A stretch of 64,000 nt of DNA from Ipomoea triloba. Its lineage: Eukaryota; Streptophyta; Magnoliopsida; Solanales; Convolvulaceae. A model generated the notes under the pieces. It saw nothing but the letters and a program-made list of their open reading frames with translations. It searched no databases and was not told the origin of the DNA. Below, piece after piece: positions 11,490-23,293 of the stretch. The translations under genes were made by a program, and so were the position numbers. The stretch covers positions 21,388,372 to 21,452,371 of the forward strand of contig NC_044919.1 of the NCBI RefSeq assembly GCF_003576645.1, in the 5' to 3' direction. Position 1 is the stretch's first letter, and every line of letters begins with the position of its first letter.

Positions 11490-12267
11490 GTATTGTATGT
11501 GGTGCGTGTTATTACATATTGTGGTGCGTTTAATTACATATGTTGAAACATTTAAAAATTTTACGAATAATGGTGTGTATTATTACATATGCTTGTGTAT
11601 TCTACGTTTCTAAGAGTTTTTGGGCTTTTGTGGGGAATGGTGTGTTTTAGGGCGCCAACCGGTGCATTTTAAATCGTAGAGTGGTGTGTTTTACGTATAT
11701 TGGTGCTTTCCATGTGATCAACTGTAGGAATGGTGTGTTCCCGCATTTCACTAGTGCAATTTATTACGTATAGTGGTGTGTATTATTACATATGCTGGTG
11801 TATGCTACGTTTCTAAGAGTTTTTGGGCTTTTGTGGGGAATGGTGTGTTTTAGGGCGCAACTGGTGCATTTTAAATCGCAGAGTGGTGTGTTTTACTTAT
11901 ATTGGTGCTTTCCATGTGATCAACTGTAGGAATGGTGTGTTCCCGCATTTCACTGGTGCAATTTATTACGTATAATGGTGTGTATTATTACATATGCATG
12001 TGTATTCTACGTTACTAAGAGTTTTTGGGCTTTTGTGGGGAATGGTGTATTTTAGGGCGCCAACTGGTGCATTTTAAATCGCAGAGTGGTGTGTTTTACT
12101 TATATTGGTGCTTTCCATGTGATCAACTATAGGAATGGTGTGTTCCCGCATTTCACTGGTGCAATTTATTACGTAAAATGGTGTGTATTATTACATATGC
12201 ATGTGTATTCTACGTTACTAAGAGTTTTTGGGCTTTTGTGGGGAATGGTGTGTTTTAGGGCGCCAAC
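11490..12267 (+). repeat. TGGTG-motif array with 203-bp tandem unit
   Basis: Units beginning TGGTGTGTATTATTACATAT start at 11,571, 11,774, 11,976 and 12,179, a period of 202-203 bp. Each unit holds several TGGTGTGTT/TGGTGCATTTT words. The fourth unit is cut by the solo LTR at 12,268 and resumes at 13,724. The array sits directly 3' of the transposase gene. Copies are nearly identical, so it is recent or homogenised. Confidence 0.9.
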
Positions 12268-13718
12268 TGATAGACATATTTTATATCTTTATTTTATGTA
12301 CATCTTTGTAATATTTTAGCATTAATTATTTATTATTATATAATAATTATTTATTTTTTAGAGTTTAATAATTAAGTAGTTAAATAAATATTTTATTTAG
12401 TTAATAATTTTAAGTTTGAGCCCAACAAGTTTTTAGCCCAATTCTTTGTTATTATTTAAGTATTATTTTGAGCCCAAAACATTATGGCCCATTCTTTATT
12501 TGTTTAATAAAATAGCCCAAGATATATAATAACCTAATTACTAAATGAACAAAACAAAAGGAAAGGGAAATTCAAATATGTTTGTCTGTTCTTGCGCAGC
12601 TACGTACGTCCAGGAGCGAAGAAGCAGCGGCAAAATGCTTTGTCAAAAATGGCAGCGAAAATTTCGATCGTGCTTGGAGAACACTGCGTCGGTCAACAGG
12701 AAAATGGATGGCAAGGATTATTTTCACCATTTGGGTTTACTTTGAGAGGTTCAAATTAATTTTCAGATTAATTATTTTCCTCAATTTATGAGTTTTTTGT
12801 TGGGATTAGAAGTGTATAAATAGCAGTGAGCTTTTGTTGTTGAGGAATCAGACTAGCTGTGCACAATTTGATAGTTTCTCCAGTTTACAAGTTTTTTTTT
12901 CTGTTAAAATTTTCTGGTTCATGGCCCTGCGAGGCTAATTCTCTAAACTTGGTCAAAAGATTACATGAACCCTGGATCATTCTGTACTGTGAGATTGAAT
13001 TAGTTCTTAATGTTGAATTCATATTCATTTGAGCAATTTATATTCTCCTGTGTTTTCATTTGTTTTATTTTATATAATTGTTCCAGTTAATTGCTAGGAG
13101 GCCTACTAGTTTAATTTCTTGAACAGTTTATTGCTAGATTAGTTAACGATTCGTTCAATTGGTTTTCTAATATGTGTAGCAACTGGGATTTATTAATATG
13201 GTGTTAGTATTAATTTAGTCCTAGGAGGTATATTTATATGAATTAAACATTACCGCATGTGTTTATGTTATTCAGTTTCGTTGATTTTCTTATTTTAATG
13301 CTGCTATCAAATTAAATATAAGTGCTTGTCTTGTGTTATTTGATAGTTAGGGGTAGTTGATACCGCTTGTGTTTGATTACCTATGACTAAGGAAAATCGG
13401 GAATTAATCCCACAACGAATGTTCAATTGTTATGAATTAACTGTGAATCTATGATCAGTTACTAAAATCCAGTGGTGAATGTTTTCTTAGACCAAGTATT
13501 AAAAGTTCAATTGATTTCGTTCGTAGACTTTGGCTTGATTATAATCTTTTCTATTCTTATTTATTTATTTATTTACTTATTTTGAATGTTAATTTCATAC
13601 CAAACCCCCCTCTTTAATTTGAACTCATAAATCAAACTAGTTACTCCTCGTGGGAACGATCCTTACTCTCACTACTACGTTTTTAATGTTTAATTTGGGA
13701 GCCTACGACAGCTCGTCA
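12268..13718 (+). mobile_element. Solo LTR (Ty3 Tat/Athila-like), 1,451 bp
   Basis: It begins TGATAGAC and ends GCTCGTCA, flanked by CCAAC (12,263-12,267) and CCGAC (13,719-13,723), a 5-bp TSD with one substitution. The insertion interrupts the 203-bp array: the words before and after join to the intact array unit. A TATA box TATAAATAG lies at 12,815-12,823 and a GTGGGAACGATCC-type stretch near the 3' end resembles Tat/Athila LTRs. Clade assignment is tentative. Confidence 0.85.
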
Positions 13719-13982
13719 CCGACTGGTGCATTTTAAATCGCAGAGTGGTGTGTTTTTAACATATGCTTCTAAGCATGCATAAGTTCATTAACCATGTGCC
13801 AAACAGTACTGTCAAATATACTAACAACCAAAACCTACCCAAAAGCTTTAGTAGACATATCAACTAACTATAGTCAAACTGTTGTCCCAATTGTCCCCAA
13901 TTGTCAACCAAAAACTATTGTCCAATCAATATTGTCAAAGTAGTCACCAACAGATTATGAGATAACAAACTTACCTTCAAAG
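13719..13982. repeat. Resumed TGGTG array remnant and 3' flank of the ULP-type gene
   Basis: After the TSD, the sequence resumes the array unit (ACTGGTGCATTTTAAATC, about 13,722-13,760). It then changes to unremarkable sequence leading to the stop codon of the minus-strand ULP-type gene. Confidence 0.6.
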
Positions 13983-14800
13983 TCAGCATTCCAGCCCAAA
14001 CTCTGCTGCTTGTTGTATGTTCCGTGCTTTGTGCTCATTCAGATCTGACATCACAAGTGCAGTCAAGTACTTCACTCTTAAAGCATTCAATTGGTCCTTG
14101 TTTTCTTTCTCCAACCCACAGTCCCAATGCTCTGGTAACTGGCCTCTGAATGTTTCCATATGGCGCATGAGGAATACACCACAATCAATCTTGTTTCTGT
14201 TATCCCTCCAAGCAATTTTCATCCTCTTCACTTTCAAGTTTGAATCTTCTTAGCTTTGTAAGTCGATTTCAAACCATTCAAGAACATGAATAGGGATTCT
14301 TGTTGCATATAATAAAAGGCATAGATATTTTAGTGAGTGAATAAAGTTTTTGTGTATCAAAAAAGGAAGAGGTCAGTGTATTACCAATCTCTTAGGCACA
14401 TCTCCATATTTGGCTTCGGTTTTTGAAACCGAAGATGAGTTGTCTATTGCATCAAATCTCTCATAGAGTGGGTCAAAATGAATCAGGTAGTAGTGCTGAG
14501 ATGCTATTATTGGAAACAGAAACTATTACAAGAAAAACACGTGTTAAAATATGTACCAAATAGTATTTATGTACCAAGTAATCCCTAACACTTACGTGTT
14601 GAATGTTATGCCATCTTGTCTCCGCTGCAAAGGTCTTGTCCACGAGGTAGCTGTCATTGAATTTCTTATACCTCTCATCCTCATCTCCTAGTGGATTCAC
14701 AACTATGTAGAGCTGTAATTTAAAGGTTATTATTGTTAGAACTTGTAGTTTTTTAAGTATGTAATTAGTTTTATAATTTTAACTTACAGTTGTCCAAGTT
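13983..14800 (-). pseudogene. ULP1-type cysteine protease of a MULE: C-terminal exons
   Basis: Minus-strand exons are 14800-14788 (3' end of an exon cut by a retrotransposon), 14712-14596, 14503-14395 and about 14298-13983, with GT..AG introns. The last exon carries NKIDCGVFLMRHMETF, the Asp-Cys-Gly context of the ULP1/SENP catalytic Cys. The preceding exon carries QHYYLIHFDPLYERFDAID, which fits the His..Asp part of the catalytic region with Tyr after the His instead of the usual Trp. A frameshift after KSTYKAKKIQT in the last exon breaks the frame. Family: ULP-like proteins carried by plant Mutator-like (Kaonashi) elements. The 5' parts of this gene lie at 24.2-25.0 and 46.9-49.0 kb. Confidence 0.8.
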
Positions 14801-17303
14801 TGTAATACCCCGTATTTTTCTAACATTATTATTTTAATAAATATTCCCAATATGCTGCGATCGTACGTACCGGTCACGAACCGTAAAATTTTTGGAAGCT
14901 GGTGTTCGGACCCGTTTGTCCTAGGAAATGGATTATTAGACACCATATTATTATTCTTGAATTTCCTATTTAATTAAATCAGCCCATAGCAGCGAAAATT
15001 TATTTTGATCATACATCACTAAATTTCGCGGTGTACCGAACCTGGCCCCAATTTTAAGTTCTAGTCTGAGATAAACTTTTGGTTTCGAAAATTATTCTAT
15101 CTAAATTATTTTCTACCGAGAATTCATCTGTTTTAATCCCGAACAGTCCAAAAGAAGATATTTTCCCTTACCCACCACAAGAATTTGACAAGTGTCACTT
15201 TCTATGCCACATATCTTCATTCTTATCTTATAAGGGATAATATATAAGCTTTGTTTTCCCATTTTTCCCCTCTTTGGCCGAATATATAAGCTTTGTTTTC
15301 CCATTTTTCCCCTCTTTGGCCGAAATTGGAAGCTTTGTTTTCCCATTTTTCCCCTCTTTGGCCGAAATTGGAGAGTTTGTTTTCCCATTTTTCCCCTCTT
15401 TGGCCGAAATTGGAGAGGGAAAAAGGGAGAGGATCCCCTCTTTGGCCGAAATTGGAGAGGGAAAAAGGGAGAGGACTTTCATCTTCGCCGAAATTGGAGA
15501 GGGAAAAAGGGAGAGGACTTTCATCTTCATCTTCTTCCTTAAGCTCAAGAGCTCCATAGCTAATTTCTTCATCATGATCACAAATATTTGGTAAATTTCT
15601 ATTCTAATCGGTTCAAAAGCTTTATTTTCCTTCCTAGATCTTGAATCCAAGTATAGTTCTCTTAAAATATGTGGTTATGATGTTATATACTTCCTAGGAT
15701 TTGTAGGAAAATTTTTGGGTAAGAAAATCCTATTTTACTAATTATTTTAGTATAGTTAGTGTTCTCAAGGATCTAATATTATGTATGTTGTGGATAAATT
15801 ATGGATTGTGTAGAAGAACCAAAGGAAGTGGAAGAGTGAGCATCTAGAGGAAGTTAGTGAGATTTTCAAGAAGATAAGGTAATCTTTATGTCCACCAAAA
15901 CCTTTTTCCACCATGATATTCATGAATTTCTTGATAAAGTATGGATATAAAGATTTTAGTAGATGAAAGATTGGTGTGATTGTGGTATATCATGAATATA
16001 TGTAGAGATGAGGATGATTATATGAAGTAGCTAGTATACGATTATGTTGTGATGAATATATGTAGTATACATGTATATGTGTTATAACATTATATATATA
16101 CATATATACATCCCTATACATTTAGTTATATTGATGATATTCTTGTCATGATTATTATATATACTTACATACATGTATACCGTAGAAATACATATATACA
16201 CATATTATTATTCTTATTATTATTATTATTATTATTAATTATTTATATATACATACATTAATACCGTGTATATATACACTATCGTATATATATTTATATT
16301 ACCATATATATATACATATTTGGTACTATATGCGTGTAAGTGGTATGTGAGAATATTATATATGTATAAGTGGGTGTGACCTTATATGTGTATGGATATG
16401 TGNNNNNNNNNNNNNNNNNNNNNNNNNNNNNNNNNNNNNNNNNNNNNNNNNNNNNNNNNNNNNNNNNNNNNNNNNNNNNNNNNNNNNNNNNNNNNNNNNN
16501 NNNNNNNNNNNNNNNNNNNNNNNNNNNNNNNNNNNNNNNNNNNNNNNNNNNNNNNNNNNNNNNNNNNNNNNNNNNNNNNNNNNNNNNNNNNNNNNNNNNN
16601 NNNNNNNNNNNNNNNNNNNNNNNNNNNNNNNNNNNNNNNNNNNNNNNNNNNNNNNNNNNNNNNNNNNNNNNNNNNNNNNNNNNNNNNNNNATCTTTAACT
16701 TCATTATGGTAAAAGCTGGTTATTTCTATTTAAATGCTTATATGTTTATGAGGATAATTATGAGTATGAGTATGATTATGAGTATGATATTGTGCATACA
16801 TGTGGAAATTGTGATTATTGATACATATTTTTCTTTGGAACAATAATGAGGAAATGAATATCTCTTATATGAGAAATCTTGTTGAAAATTTGTTATCATG
16901 TGAAATAACTGCTTTTCAAAAACAAAGAATAAAAACTATTTTCCAAAACCATGATTTTACAAGGTGGAGTAGGGATTACTTAGCACTATGTGCTAATTCT
17001 GTTTTCCAAATGAATTTCAGGTATGGAGTAGATCTTGTTATCCGAGAGCGATAGAAGAGAAAATGGATCTACTCTTGATGATAGAAATTACTATGGTTTT
17101 TGGGTTGTGTATTACTGGGATGTAAGGCAGTAATAGTATGTATTAATAAGGATTGTAGATGTAAAGACTACCTTAGCATTTAAGTTTGTGATAAACTTAG
17201 GTGTGGAGTAGCACCTCTGGATATTATGCGCTTCCGTTTTGGGAAATTAGTAATTATGATTAATTATGCCTTTTAGTATGATGGAAAATCTGGGGGTGTT
17301 ACA
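14801..17303 (+). repeat. 5' LTR of the Ty3 element (contains the N gap)
   Basis: It aligns to the 3' LTR (22,649-24,236) from its start to about 15,637 and again from 16,691 to the end (613 bp, three mismatches seen). The middle has extra sequence, AT-rich microsatellites and 288 Ns. Between 15,230 and 15,530 it carries a staircase of overlapping duplications of a segment that is single-copy in the 3' LTR. Confidence 0.9.
16403..16690. other. Assembly gap (288 Ns)
   Basis: A run of N inside the 5' LTR, next to TA-rich microsatellites. Open frames drawn across it are meaningless. Confidence 0.99.
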
Positions 17304-17305
17304 GT

Positions 17306-17317
17306 TGGTATCAGAGC
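17306..17317 (+). promoter_or_regulatory. Primer binding site (tRNA-iMet)
   Basis: TGGTATCAGAGC lies two bases after the 5' LTR end. It matches the complement of the 3' end of plant initiator tRNA-Met, the usual primer for Tekay-type elements. Confidence 0.9.
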
Positions 17318-17575
17318 ACTAGGTTGAGACCTAGGCATGAACTTTAGGGTGGAACTTTAAGAAATAAGTATTGGATCTTAAGAAGGTAAAGATGAAATTC
17401 TAGGGAGGAAATTTTTCTAGGACTCGTGGTGAGGGTGTGATATTATTTTACTTGGTTAAGATTATGTTTGATACTTAGAACTGTCACTATTGCACCCGAT
17501 TTGGTGTGCACCTGTGTAAGTTAGATAGTGATTTGTGCTTGTCTGAACCTCATATTGATTCTGCAGTAGTTTATA

Positions 17576-20122
17576 ATGGCTCCGTTTGGAAGGAGATCCG
17601 AACCTCGTGGAACTCCTACCGAGGAACTGCTAGCGCAGAATTTGCAGCAATTGACCCAACTGACTCAAACTTTGGGAAATGCGCTCCTCAATAATCAACG
17701 GGGAGGGCCAGATGTGGCTAAGATCATAGCCGGGCATCGTCCGCCATTCTTCACCGGCAAGGAAGATCCGCTAGTGTTAGAAGATTGGATAAGGACTTTC
17801 GACAAAATCTTTGAGGCTGTAGATTGTCCCGAAGAAAGGAGGGTGGAGATAGCTACATTCTATCTCCAGCAAGAAGCTGACAATTGGTGGAGTATGATGG
17901 GACCCATGTATCTGCAAGAGGGAGAATTTCAATGGACTGACCTTAAGGCTCGAATGCGGGATCGTTTTTATCCCGAGCATGTTAAGTCCGCCAAGTATGA
18001 GGAATTTCTGCATCTACGTCAAGGGACGACATCTATTCAGGACTACTATGCTAAATATCTTGAGCTGGCACGATTTGCTCCTGCCCTAGCCCCGGATGAG
18101 CCAAGCAAGGCTAGGAAGTTTGTAAGTGGATTAAATTTCGAGACTCAAAAAGCCGTTTGTGTGTTTGAGTGTCAGACTCTTGGAGAGGCTTATAGTAAGG
18201 CTGCCAAACATTATCGAATCCAGCAGATGCAGAAGGAGGTTCGTGAGAAGGGTAAGAGGAGATTTGAAAGTAGTAGCAAAGGGGGAGAGAAGAAATCTAA
18301 GATGAGTCAAGGAGAGACTATTCAGGAGTACCAAAGAAGTGGGATTCCCAGACCTAGGAGTGATTACCCAACTCAAAGTGCAGGGATGGCTGGTAGAGGA
18401 TGGATGAAGGAGAGACATTTCCATTGTAAGAGATGTGGGAAGGATCATCCCGGTGTCGATTGTATAGGGATACCGGTAGAGTGCTTCAACTGTGGGAAGA
18501 AGGGCCATCGCTCATTTGAATGTCAAACTAACACGAGGGAAGGGTCATTCCGTCCTAGCCAGAGTCAAGGAAAGACCCAACAATCTGGAATACAAGTGAA
18601 GGCTAGGAATCGAGTGAACATGGCAAATAGTAACACTGAGAGCACAAGCAAGGCACCAACTAGCAGGAGTGGACCCCAGCAAGGGAGGATCTCTGTGATG
18701 AGTAAAGCTCAGGCGGATGTGAGCGATGTGGTGGCAGGTACTTTTCTGCTTCGTGATATACCTGCTTATGTATTATTTGACTTTGGAGCATCTCATTCTT
18801 TTATATCCTCAAGGTTCGTAGAGAAATTAAAGTTAGTACCTAGTTCCCAAGTACAATTTAAAGTGAACTTTGCATCAGGGAAGGTGGTGACCTGTAGTAA
18901 TGTTTTTGAGAATATACCTATAAGCATAGAAGGGGAAAGTTTCCCTTGTACCTTAATACAGTTTGGATTAGATGACTTTGATATAATATTAGGGATGGAT
19001 TGGTTAGGAAAGTATAGGGCTCAGATCTTTTGTAACAAACAAAAAGTGGTACTGAGGAGCCCAAAAGGAAAACGTGTGTCCTATAAGGGAGCTGCAAGTC
19101 AGCCCGATGTGAGATTAGTATCGATGGCCAAGATGAGGAAGTATGTGGGAAAAAGGTGTGAAGTGTTCTTATGCATGGTGGAAGATTTGAATATGGATAA
19201 GAAGGGAATTGAGCAAATCCCTATCGTAAGGGAGTTTCCTGACATATTCCCTGAAGAGATTCCAGACTTCCCTCCACAACGGGAAGTAGAGTTCACCATT
19301 GATATGGTACCGGGCACTACTCCTATTTCAAAGACCCCGTACCGAATGGCCCCAATAGAATTACAAGAATTGAAGGAGCAGCTTCAAGACTTGCTAGATA
19401 AGGGATACATTCGTCCGAGTGTATCGCCATGGGGAGCTCCAGTATTGTTCGTGAAAAAGAAGGATGGTGGGTTGCGACTCTGCATTGACTACCGCGAGTT
19501 GAACCGGGTGACTGTCAAGAATAAGTACCCACTCCCTCGGATTGATGATCTGTTCGATCAATTAAAGGAGGCTGGTACTTTCTCAAAGATAGATTTGAGG
19601 TTGGGATATCATCAAGTGAGAGTGGCTGAGAAAGATATATCTAAGACAGCCTTTCGGACAAGGTACGGCCACTATGAGTTTACGGTGATGCCGTTTGGGT
19701 TAACAAACGCACCAGCAGTATTCATAGATCTCATGAATAGGGTGTTTAGACCTTACTTGGATGAGTTTGTCATTGTATTCATCGATGACATTTTAGTCTA
19801 CTCCCGGAATCCGAAAGAACATGAGGATCATCTTCGGATCGTGTTGCAAACACTAAGGGAAAATCAATTATATGCCAAGTTGTCTAAGTGTGATTTCTGG
19901 AAGGATAGTGTGGCATTTCTAGGTCATATCGTGACTAAGGAAGGAATCTCGGTAGATCCAGCCAAAATTCAAGCTGTGATGAATTGGCCTACTCCTACGA
20001 CAATTACTGAGGTCCGAAGTTTTCTGGGATTAGCAGGGTATTATCGAAGGTTTGTGCCAAATTTTTCTCGGATAGCCCAACCTATCACAAATCTCATGAG
20101 GAAGACTACTGTATTTCGTTAG
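17576..20122 (+). pseudogene. Ty3 gag-pol, part 1: Gag, protease, reverse transcriptase
   Basis: Open from the ATG at 17,576 to a TAG at 20,120-20,122. Gag spans roughly residues 1-300 ([34 protein letters not shown]), with a zinc knuckle [14 protein letters not shown]. The protease region reads [13 protein letters not shown], where the usual Ser/Thr after the catalytic Asp is Phe, which would be expected to disable it. Reverse transcriptase motifs are in order: [35 protein letters not shown] and FIDDILVYS. The stop at 20,122 truncates the frame at the RT/RNase H border. The same frame continues downstream, so this is one pol frame with nonsense mutations. Confidence 0.93.
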
Positions 20123-20677
20123 GAAGAAAGTTGTGAGAAAGCTTTCCAAGAGTTAAAGGAAAAGTTAACCACTGCTCCTATATTGACTCTACCATCAGGA
20201 ACTGAGGGATTTGAAATATATAGTGATGCATTAAAAAAAGGTCTTGGGTGTGTGCTAATGCAAAATGGGAGAGCGGTGGCATACGCATCAAGACAACTAA
20301 AGAAACATGAGATAAATTATCCCACCCATGACTTGGAATTAGCAGCAGTTGTGTTTACTTTAAAGATTTGGAGACATTATCTTTATGGGGTGCAGTGCAA
20401 GATCTTCATGGACCATAAGAGCTTAAAGTATATCTTTACTCAAAAAGAATTGAACATGAGGCAGAGGAGGTGGTTGGAACTCATTAAGGACTATGACTAG
20501 GTAATCCAGTATCATGAAGGAAAGGCAAATGTAGTAGCAGATGCTTTGAGTAGGAAGACGAGTCATACTCTTAATGCTATTTGGGTACTGCCAGACAACT
20601 TATGCAAGGAATTTCAAAGACTAAATTTGGAGGTAAGAGAGTAAGGTGGGAGCAAAGCTAAAATTGAGTTATACCAC
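20123..20677 (+). pseudogene. Ty3 pol, part 2: RNase H region with nonsense codons
   Basis: Same frame as the upstream gag-pol. RNase H signatures are [49 protein letters not shown] and, after a TAG at 20,498-20,500, the connection segment ending KANVVADALSRK. A further in-frame TAA lies at 20,642-20,644. The first Asp of RNase H appears as SDA as expected. Confidence 0.9.
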
Positions 20678-22481
20678 ATGAGAATTATTCCCAACATGTT
20701 TGAAGAAATAAAGAAAGAACAACTTAAGGATCAAGAGTTGAGCAAAGTAAAGACTGAATTGGTTGATGGAAAGAAAGGACCATTTGTACTACACAATGAC
20801 GGAAGCCTGCGCTATAATGGTCGATGGTGTATTCCAAAGGCATGTATAGAGATCAAGCAGCAAATTTTAGAAGAAGGACACAATACCCCATATTCAGTAC
20901 ATCCTGGGGGAGCCAAGTTGTATAAAGATATCAAGAAACATTTTTGATGGCCTAACATGAAGAAGGAAGTGGCAGAATTTGTGAGTAAATGTTTAAACTG
21001 CCAAAAGGTCAAAGCTGAAAGATGTAAACCTAAGGGATTGGTGCAACCATTGGAGATACCCGGTGGTAAATGGGATTCTATTTCTATGGACTTCGTGGGG
21101 GGATTACCCTTGACAAGGTCAGGGAAAGATAAAATATGGGTAGTAGTGGACAGGCTTACCAAAAGGAAAGATAAAATATGGGTAGTAGTGGACAGGCTTA
21201 CCAAAACAAAAGATAAAATATGGGTAGTAGTGGACAGGCTTACCAAAACAACAAGGTTTATTGCCATGAAAGACACTTGGACCATGAAAACAACAAGGTT
21301 TATTGCCATGAAAGACACTTGGACCATGGCTCAATTGGCAAAAGCTTATGTAAACCAAGTTGTTAAGTACCATGGAGTACCTAAGGATATAGTTTCTGAC
21401 AGAGATTCCCGATTCTTATCTCAATTNCAAAACAACAAGGTTTATTGCCATGAAAGACACTTGGACCATGGCTCAATTGGCAAAAGCTTATGTAAACCAA
21501 GTTGTTAAGTACCATGGAGTACCTAAGGATATAGTTTCTGACAGAGATTCCCGATTCTTATCTCAATTTTGGCAAGCTTTACAAGCAGCTATGGGTACAA
21601 CGTTGAAACTTAGTACTACTTTTCATCCTATGACGGATGGGCAAACTGAGAGGACTATACAAACTCTGGAAGATATGTTAAGGGCTTGTGCATTGGATTG
21701 TCAAGGATCATGGGATGAACATTTGGATCTAATTGAGTTTTCTTACAATAATAGTTATCATGCAAGTATCCAAATGTCACCGTATGAAGCTTTATATGGA
21801 CAGAAGTGTAGAAGCCCTCTATGTTGGGAAGATCTAGTTAATCCTGTGATACTAGGACCTGAATATCTTCAAGATATGACAGAAAAGGTCAAGTTGATTC
21901 AAGAAAGGATGAAAGCTGCACAGGACCGACAAAAGTCTTATGCTGATTTAAGAAGGCAATCGGTTGAATTTCAAGAAGGTGATAAGGTATTGCTGAAAAT
22001 ATCTCCTACAAGAGGAATAATGAGATTCGGGAAGAAAGGAAAATTGAGTCCGAGATATATTGGACCGTATGAAGTCCTTGAAAGAATTGGGAAAGTAGCT
22101 TACCGATTAGCGCTACCTGCTGTGCTAGATCGAGTTCATAACGTATTTCATGTGTCTCAATTAAGGAAGTACGTACATGATGCATCGCATGTACTCCAAT
22201 CTGAGGTAAGTAAAACCTTTGGATTAAACTATAAGGGTTGTCAAAGTTATGTTATAATGAGTATATTATAATTCTTATAGGATGTGACTTTGGATGAGAA
22301 CTTATCATATGAAGAGAAACCGGTAAAAATCTTGGATACTAAGACCCGAGATACCCGCAGAAAGTCCATAAAGATGGTAAAAGTGTTATGGTCAAACCAT
22401 TTGGTGGAAGAAGCCACATGGGAGTTGGAAGAGGAAATGAGAAGACGATATCCAACTTTATTTGAGCAAGGTAAAAGATAA
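20678..22481 (+). pseudogene. Ty3 pol, part 3: integrase and chromodomain-like C-terminus
   Basis: The integrase zinc-binding region (HPGGAKLYKDIKKHF, CLNCQKVKAERC) is crossed by an in-frame TGA at 20,945-20,947. Next come the catalytic core (SMDFVGGLP, VSDRDSRF) and a C-terminal region ending VLWSNHLVEEATWELEEEM, typical of the chromodomain of chromoviruses. Between 21,119 and 21,568 the core is scrambled by short in-frame duplications, a single N at 21,427 and a 140-bp exact repeat. A 75-bp GT..AG intron (22,206-22,280) separates the integrase from the chromodomain-like exon in phase. Confidence 0.9.
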
Positions 22482-22635
22482 CCTAGGTGTGCTCGTTATT
22501 AAAATGGGGAGTTTAGTATTTGGGAAATAGTTATCATCTATCTTTCCTTTTATCAAATCCAACCCCTTTCCTTTCCAGCTAAACTTTTGTCTCCGAAATA
22601 ACGATATCTTTAGTTTCGAGGACGAAACTCTTTCT

Positions 22636-22648
22636 AAGGGGGGTAGAG
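22636..22648 (+). promoter_or_regulatory. Polypurine tract of the Ty3 element
   Basis: AAGGGGGGTAGAG lies immediately before the 3' LTR start TGTAATACC, where plus-strand DNA synthesis is primed. Confidence 0.85.
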
Positions 22649-23262
22649 TGTAATACCCCGTATTTTCCTAACATTATTATTTTAATAAATATTCCCAATA
22701 TGCTGCAATCGTACGTACCGGTCACGAACCGTAAAATTTTTGGAAGCTGGTGTTCGGACCCGTTTGTCCTAGGAAATGGATTATTAGACACCATATTATT
22801 ATTCTTGAATTTCCTATTTAATTAAATCAACCCATAGCAGCGAAAATTTATTTTGATCGTACATCACTAAATTTCACGGTGTACCAACCTGGCCCCAATT
22901 TTAAGTTCTAGTCTGAGATAAACTTTTGGTTTCGAAAATTATTCTATCTAAATTAATTTCTACCGAGAATTCATCTGTTTTAATCCCGAACAGTCCAAAA
23001 GAAGATATTTTCCCTTACCCACCACAAGAATGTGACAAGTGTCACTTTCTATGCCACATATCTTCATTCTTATCTTATAAGGGATAATATATAAGCTTTG
23101 TTTTCCCATTTTTCCCCTCTTTGGCCGAAATTGGAGAGGGAAAAAGGGAGAGGACTTTCATCTTCTTCTTCCTTAAGCTCAAGAGCTCCATAGCTAATTT
23201 CTTCATCAAGATCACAAATATTCGGTAAATTTCTATTCTAATTGGTTCAAAAGCTTTATTTT

Positions 23263-23293
<31 letters not shown>

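Noticed and set aside
11490..12267. CRISPR-like array
   Set aside because: The 203-bp tandem unit has no repeat-spacer structure and the genome is clearly plant nuclear.
15228..15650. Repetitive ORFs on both strands of the 5' LTR
   Set aside because: They follow the staircase duplication of an LTR segment and have no counterpart in the 3' LTR.
16818..17054. 78-codon ORF repeated at 23,751-23,987 as a duplicated gene
   Set aside because: Both copies are the same part of the two LTRs of one retrotransposon.
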